NCBI RefSeq assembly: GCF_049898325.1
Contig: NZ_JAFCXL010000007.1
Location: forward strand, 62,001-126,000
Direction of reading: 5' to 3'
Length of the DNA: 64,000 nt
Source of the DNA: JAFCUW01 sp049898325
Lineage (GTDB): Bacteria; Pseudomonadota; Gammaproteobacteria; Burkholderiales; Burkholderiaceae_D
In this document: piece after piece, positions 60,693 to 64,000 of the stretch
Layout of the letters: the number at the start of each line of letters is the position of its first letter
How positions within the stretch are numbered: position 1 is the stretch's first letter
Notes under the pieces: model-generated
What the model saw: the letters and a program-made list of their open reading frames with translations, nothing else
Told to the model about the DNA's origin: nothing
Databases searched by the model: none
Position numbers and translations under genes: made by a program

Positions 60693-63600
60693 ATGAGTAT
60701 GGAAGTTCTGGAACAGGCGGCCCTGGCCGCACCCTCGTCGCCCGCCCCGCAGGCCCCCGCCTTCGTGCACCTGCGCCTGCATTCCGAGTATTCGATTGTC
60801 GACGGCCTGGTGCGCATCGACGACATCGTCGGCGCCGCCGCCAAGGACAAGCAGGCAGCGCTGGCCATCACCGACCTGGCCAATCTGTTTGGCATGGTCA
60901 AGTTCTACAAGGCCGCGCGCGGCAAGGGCGTCAAGCCCATCATCGGCGTGGACGCCTGGATCAGCAACGACGACAACCGCGACCGGCCCTCGCGCCTGTT
61001 GTTGTTGGCGAAGAACCATGCGGGCTACCTGCAACTGTGCGAACTGCTCTCGCAAGCGTGGCTGTCGAACCAGCACAAGGGCCGCGCCGAAATCCGCCCC
61101 GAGTGGCTCGAAGCGCTCGCCACCAGCCAATCATCGCTGCACCCGGGCCAAAGCCAGGCCGACGGCCTGATCGTGTTGTCCGGCGCGCACTTTGGCGACA
61201 TCGGCATGGCGCTCGAAAACGGCAACACCGAGCTGGCCGAGCGTTGCGCGCGGCGCTGGGCGGCGATCTTCCCCAATCACTTCTATATCGAGGTGCAACG
61301 GGCCGGCCAGGCCAACCAGGAGCCCAGCCTGCGCAACGCGGTGGCGCTGGCGGCCAAGCTCGGTTTGCCCGTGGTGGCCACCCATCCCATCCAGTTCCTC
61401 GAACAGAACGAATTCATCGCCCACGAAGCGCGCACCTGTATTGCCGAAGGCGAAATGCTGGCCAACGGCAAGCGCGTCAAGCGCTTCAACGAAGAAATGC
61501 GCTTTAAAAAGCAGGCGGAAATGGCGGAGTTGTTTGCCGACATGCCGGCGGCGCTGGCCAACTCGGTGGAAATCGCCAAGCGCTGCAACGTCGTGCTGAC
61601 CCTGGGCAAGCCGCAACTGCCGAATTTCCCCACCCCGCCCGGCATGACCATCGACGAGTTCCTCGTGGCCGAGTCGCAGGCGGGCCTCGAACTGCGCCTG
61701 CTGCAACTGTATCCCGACGCGGCCAGGCGCGAGGCCGAGCGGCCCCGCTACGATGCGCGCCTGAAATTCGAGACCGACACCATCTGCAACATGAAGTTCC
61801 CCGGCTACTTCCTGATCGTTGCCGAGTTCATCAAGTGGGCCAAGGAAAACGGCGTCCCCGTCGGCCCTGGCCGCGGTTCGGGCGCCGGCTCGCTGGTGGC
61901 GTATTCGCTGCTCATCACCGACCTCGATCCGCTCCAGTACAACCTGCTGTTCGAGCGCTTTCTCAACCCTGAACGGGTGTCGATGCCCGACTTCGACATC
62001 GACTTTTGCCAGGAAGGGCGCGACCGCGTCATCCAGCACGTCAAGGATTTGTACGGCAAGGAGGCGGTCTCGCAGATCGCCACCTTCGGCACCATGGCCG
62101 CCAAGGGCGCCATCCGCGACGTGGGCCGCGTGCTCGACTTCGGCTACAACTTTTGCGACGGCATCTCCAAGCTGATCCCGTTCAAGCCGGGCAAGCCGGT
62201 GACCATCGCCGACGCCATCGCCGAGGAACCGCAACTGGCCGAGCGGCTGGAAAACGAGGACGAGGTCAAGCAGCTGCTCGACCTGGCCCAGCAGGTCGAA
62301 GGCATCGCCCGCAACATCGGCATGCACGCGGGGGGCGTGCTGATCGCCCCCGGTAAACTCACCGATTTCTGTCCCTTGTACACGCAGGGCGGCGATTCCG
62401 GCGTGGTGTCGCAGTACGACAAGGACGACGTGGAAGCGGTCGGCCTGGTCAAGTTCGACTTTTTGGGCCTGACCACGCTGACCATCCTCGACCGCGCGGT
62501 GCGCTATATCAAGCAGCTCGACCCGGCCCACGCCGATTTCGATCTGGCCAAGTTGCCGCTCAACGACCGCGCCTCCTACGACCTGCTGACCAAGGCGAAA
62601 ACCGTCGCCATCTTCCAGCTCGAGTCGCGCGGCATGCAGGGCATGCTCAAGGACGCCCGGCCCGACCGCTTCGAGGACATCATCGCGCTGGTGGCCCTGT
62701 ACCGTCCGGGCCCGATGGACCTGATCCCCGACTTTTGCAAGCGCAAGCACGGCGAAAAATTCGACTACCCCGATCCCCGCACCGAGGCGATCCTGTCCGA
62801 GACCTACGGCATCATGGTCTACCAGGAGCAAGTGATGCAGATGGCGCAGATCGTCGGCGGCTACTCGCTGGGCGGGGCCGACATGCTGCGCCGGGCGATG
62901 GGTAAAAAGAAGGCCGAGGAAATGGCCGAGCACCGCGAAATTTTCCGCGCCGGCGCCGCCAAGGATGGCTTGTCGGCGGCCAAGGCCGACGAGATCTTCG
63001 ACTTGATGGAAAAGTTCGCCGGCTACGGCTTCAATAAATCGCACGCCGCCGCCTACGCCCTGCTGTCGTACCACACGGCCTATCTAAAAGCGCACCACAC
63101 GGCCGCCTTCATGGCCGCCAACTTGTCGCTGGCGATGGACGACACGGACAAGATCAAGATCCTGGTCGAAGACGCCATCGACGTCTGCAATCTGACCCTG
63201 CTGCCGCCCGACATCAACCATTCCGACTACCGCTTCACGCCCGAAGGCGAAGCGCCGTCCGTCACGGGCAAGCGCGTCACCAACATCCGCTACGGCCTGG
63301 GCGCCGTCAAGGGCTCGGGGCAGGGCGCCATCGAAGCGATCATCGCCGCCCGCCTCAAGGGGGGCAAGTTCGTCGACCTGTTCGATTTCTGCCAGCGGGT
63401 CGACCGCAAGCAGATCAACCGCCGCACGGTCGAATCGCTGATCCGCGCCGGCGCCATGGACTGCTTCGGCGTCGACCGCGCCATCCTGCTCGCCTCGGTG
63501 GCGTTCGCCGTCGAATGCGCCGACCAGGCGCAGGCCTCGATCAACCAGGTCAGCCTGTTCGGCGGCGATGACGCCGACCTGGTGGCGCCGCCCGAGTACC

Positions 63601-64000
63601 TGAAGGTGGCGCCCTGGAGCGAGAAGCAGAAACTGTCCGAAGAAAAAATCGCGCTGGGCTTTTATTTGTCGGGCCATATGTTCGACACCTACGCGGCCGA
63701 AGTGCGCCGCTTCGCCCGCACCAAGCTCAAGGACCTCGATCCCTCGCGCGAGTCGCGCATGCTGTGCGGCGTCATCACGGGCGTGCGCAGCCAGATGACG
63801 CAGCGCGGGCGCATCCTCATCGTCTCGCTCGACGACAAGACGGCGGTGGTGGAAGTGACGATCTACAACGAACTGTTCGATGCTCACAAGAACATGTTCA
63901 AGGAAGACGAATTTTTGCTCGTCGTCGGCAAGGTGTCGGAAGACCGCTTCAATGGCGGCCTGCGCATCACGGCCGAAAAAGTGTTCGATATCGCCACCTC
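60693..64000 (+). CDS. dnaE: DNA polymerase III alpha subunit, 3' end cut by the window
   Basis: Reads about 1102 codons and runs past the right edge. It is the replicative polymerase. The N-terminal PHP domain starts FVHLRLHSEYSIVDGLV with AITDLANLFG. The palm has VGPGRGSGAGSLVAYSL and PDFDIDFCQEGRDRV, with catalytic aspartates at about D435 and D437. Then come HAGGVLIAP, the IALVALYRPGPMDLIPDF fingers region and GYGFNKSHAAAYALLSY. The last part includes the start of the OB fold. An N-terminal extension of about 30 residues precedes the conserved start. ATG 60693 is used, with ATG 60699 as an alternative. Confidence 0.97.
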   Translation, partial: MSMEVLEQAALAAPSSPAPQAPAFVHLRLHSEYSIVDGLVRIDDIVGAAAKDKQAALAITDLANLFGMVKFYKAARGKGVKPIIGVDAWISNDDNRDRPSRLLLLAKNHAGYLQLCELLSQAWLSNQHKGRAEIRPEWLEALATSQSSLHPGQSQADGLIVLSGAHFGDIGMALENGNTELAERCARRWAAIFPNHFYIEVQRAGQANQEPSLRNAVALAAKLGLPVVATHPIQFLEQNEFIAHEARTCIAEGEMLANGKRVKRFNEEMRFKKQAEMAELFADMPAALANSVEIAKRCNVVLTLGKPQLPNFPTPPGMTIDEFLVAESQAGLELRLLQLYPDAARREAERPRYDARLKFETDTICNMKFPGYFLIVAEFIKWAKENGVPVGPGRGSGAGSLVAYSLLITDLDPLQYNLLFERFLNPERVSMPDFDIDFCQEGRDRVIQHVKDLYGKEAVSQIATFGTMAAKGAIRDVGRVLDFGYNFCDGISKLIPFKPGKPVTIADAIAEEPQLAERLENEDEVKQLLDLAQQVEGIARNIGMHAGGVLIAPGKLTDFCPLYTQGGDSGVVSQYDKDDVEAVGLVKFDFLGLTTLTILDRAVRYIKQLDPAHADFDLAKLPLNDRASYDLLTKAKTVAIFQLESRGMQGMLKDARPDRFEDIIALVALYRPGPMDLIPDFCKRKHGEKFDYPDPRTEAILSETYGIMVYQEQVMQMAQIVGGYSLGGADMLRRAMGKKKAEEMAEHREIFRAGAAKDGLSAAKADEIFDLMEKFAGYGFNKSHAAAYALLSYHTAYLKAHHTAAFMAANLSLAMDDTDKIKILVEDAIDVCNLTLLPPDINHSDYRFTPEGEAPSVTGKRVTNIRYGLGAVKGSGQGAIEAIIAARLKGGKFVDLFDFCQRVDRKQINRRTVESLIRAGAMDCFGVDRAILLASVAFAVECADQAQASINQVSLFGGDDADLVAPPEYLKVAPWSEKQKLSEEKIALGFYLSGHMFDTYAAEVRRFARTKLKDLDPSRESRMLCGVITGVRSQMTQRGRILIVSLDDKTAVVEVTIYNELFDAHKNMFKEDEFLLVVGKVSEDRFNGGLRITAEKVFDIAT

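Noticed and set aside
1..64000. tRNA, rRNA or riboswitch genes
   Set aside because: I looked for conserved cloverleaf arms and known riboswitch cores in the gaps and saw none that I could support by eye.

Overview
The window is high-GC, gene-dense DNA that looks like a betaproteobacterial chromosome, most likely Oxalobacteraceae (Massilia/Duganella/Janthinobacterium group). This is inferred from protein style, the mixture of chemotaxis, c-di-GMP and TonB genes, and the dnaE sequence; no rRNA or marker search was possible. I saw no tRNA, rRNA, CRISPR array or intact insertion sequence.

Layout. (1) 36-1793: a periplasmic Cache protein and a TonB-C-domain gene split by a 156-bp palindromic repeat element. 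(2) 1864-14152, minus strand: a ten-gene chemotaxis operon (MCP-like - cheY - STAS - cheA - cheR - mcp - cheW - mcp - cheB - PAS/GGDEF/EAL) with mostly overlapping or closely spaced genes. cheD and cheZ are absent. (3) 14742-18369: an envelope oxidative-defence module. A minus operon encodes a cytochrome b561, a Tat-exported Mo oxidoreductase, a Met-rich MxKDx peptide and a DUF1223 protein. Divergent from it are an ECF sigma factor and a zinc-finger anti-sigma. (4) 18392-22896: a 5'-truncated phosphoribulokinase relic, a VIT1-type transporter, a phosphoesterase, a KaiC-like double ATPase with a receiver protein, and a 36-residue Lys-rich protein. (5) 22988-29879: a phosphoketolase/acetate kinase operon with an NRAMP-like transporter, then a histidine kinase and a small protein. 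(6) 29917-40259: M28 peptidase and TonB receptor with a divergent Lrp regulator, a DMT exporter and LysR pair, a DsbA-like protein, a LON-domain protein and a degenerate sigma/anti-sigma pair. (7) 40265-45815: a beta-propeller diguanylate cyclase, an RhlE-type helicase, and a 252-bp element with terminal inverted repeats and an exact 8-bp target duplication lying in the helicase terminator. (8) 45896-59056: a surface-polysaccharide locus. It has an O-acyltransferase, then on the minus strand wzm, wzt, an FkbM methyltransferase with a long coiled coil, a three-domain GT4 transferase, a GT2, GtrA and a large membrane protein. (9) 59258-64000: trhO, an Ala/Lys-rich exported protein, and dnaE running off the window end.

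How it fits together. Much of the DNA serves sensing (chemotaxis, c-di-GMP, KaiC, histidine kinase) and the cell surface. The two most interesting systems are the reactive-chlorine-type methionine sink module (region 3) and the ABC-exported glycan locus. In the glycan locus a methyltransferase/coiled-coil protein may act as a chain-length ruler, and two neighbouring genes carry G9 and C8 tracts that could phase-vary. Two non-autonomous mobile repeats are caught with clear insertion footprints.
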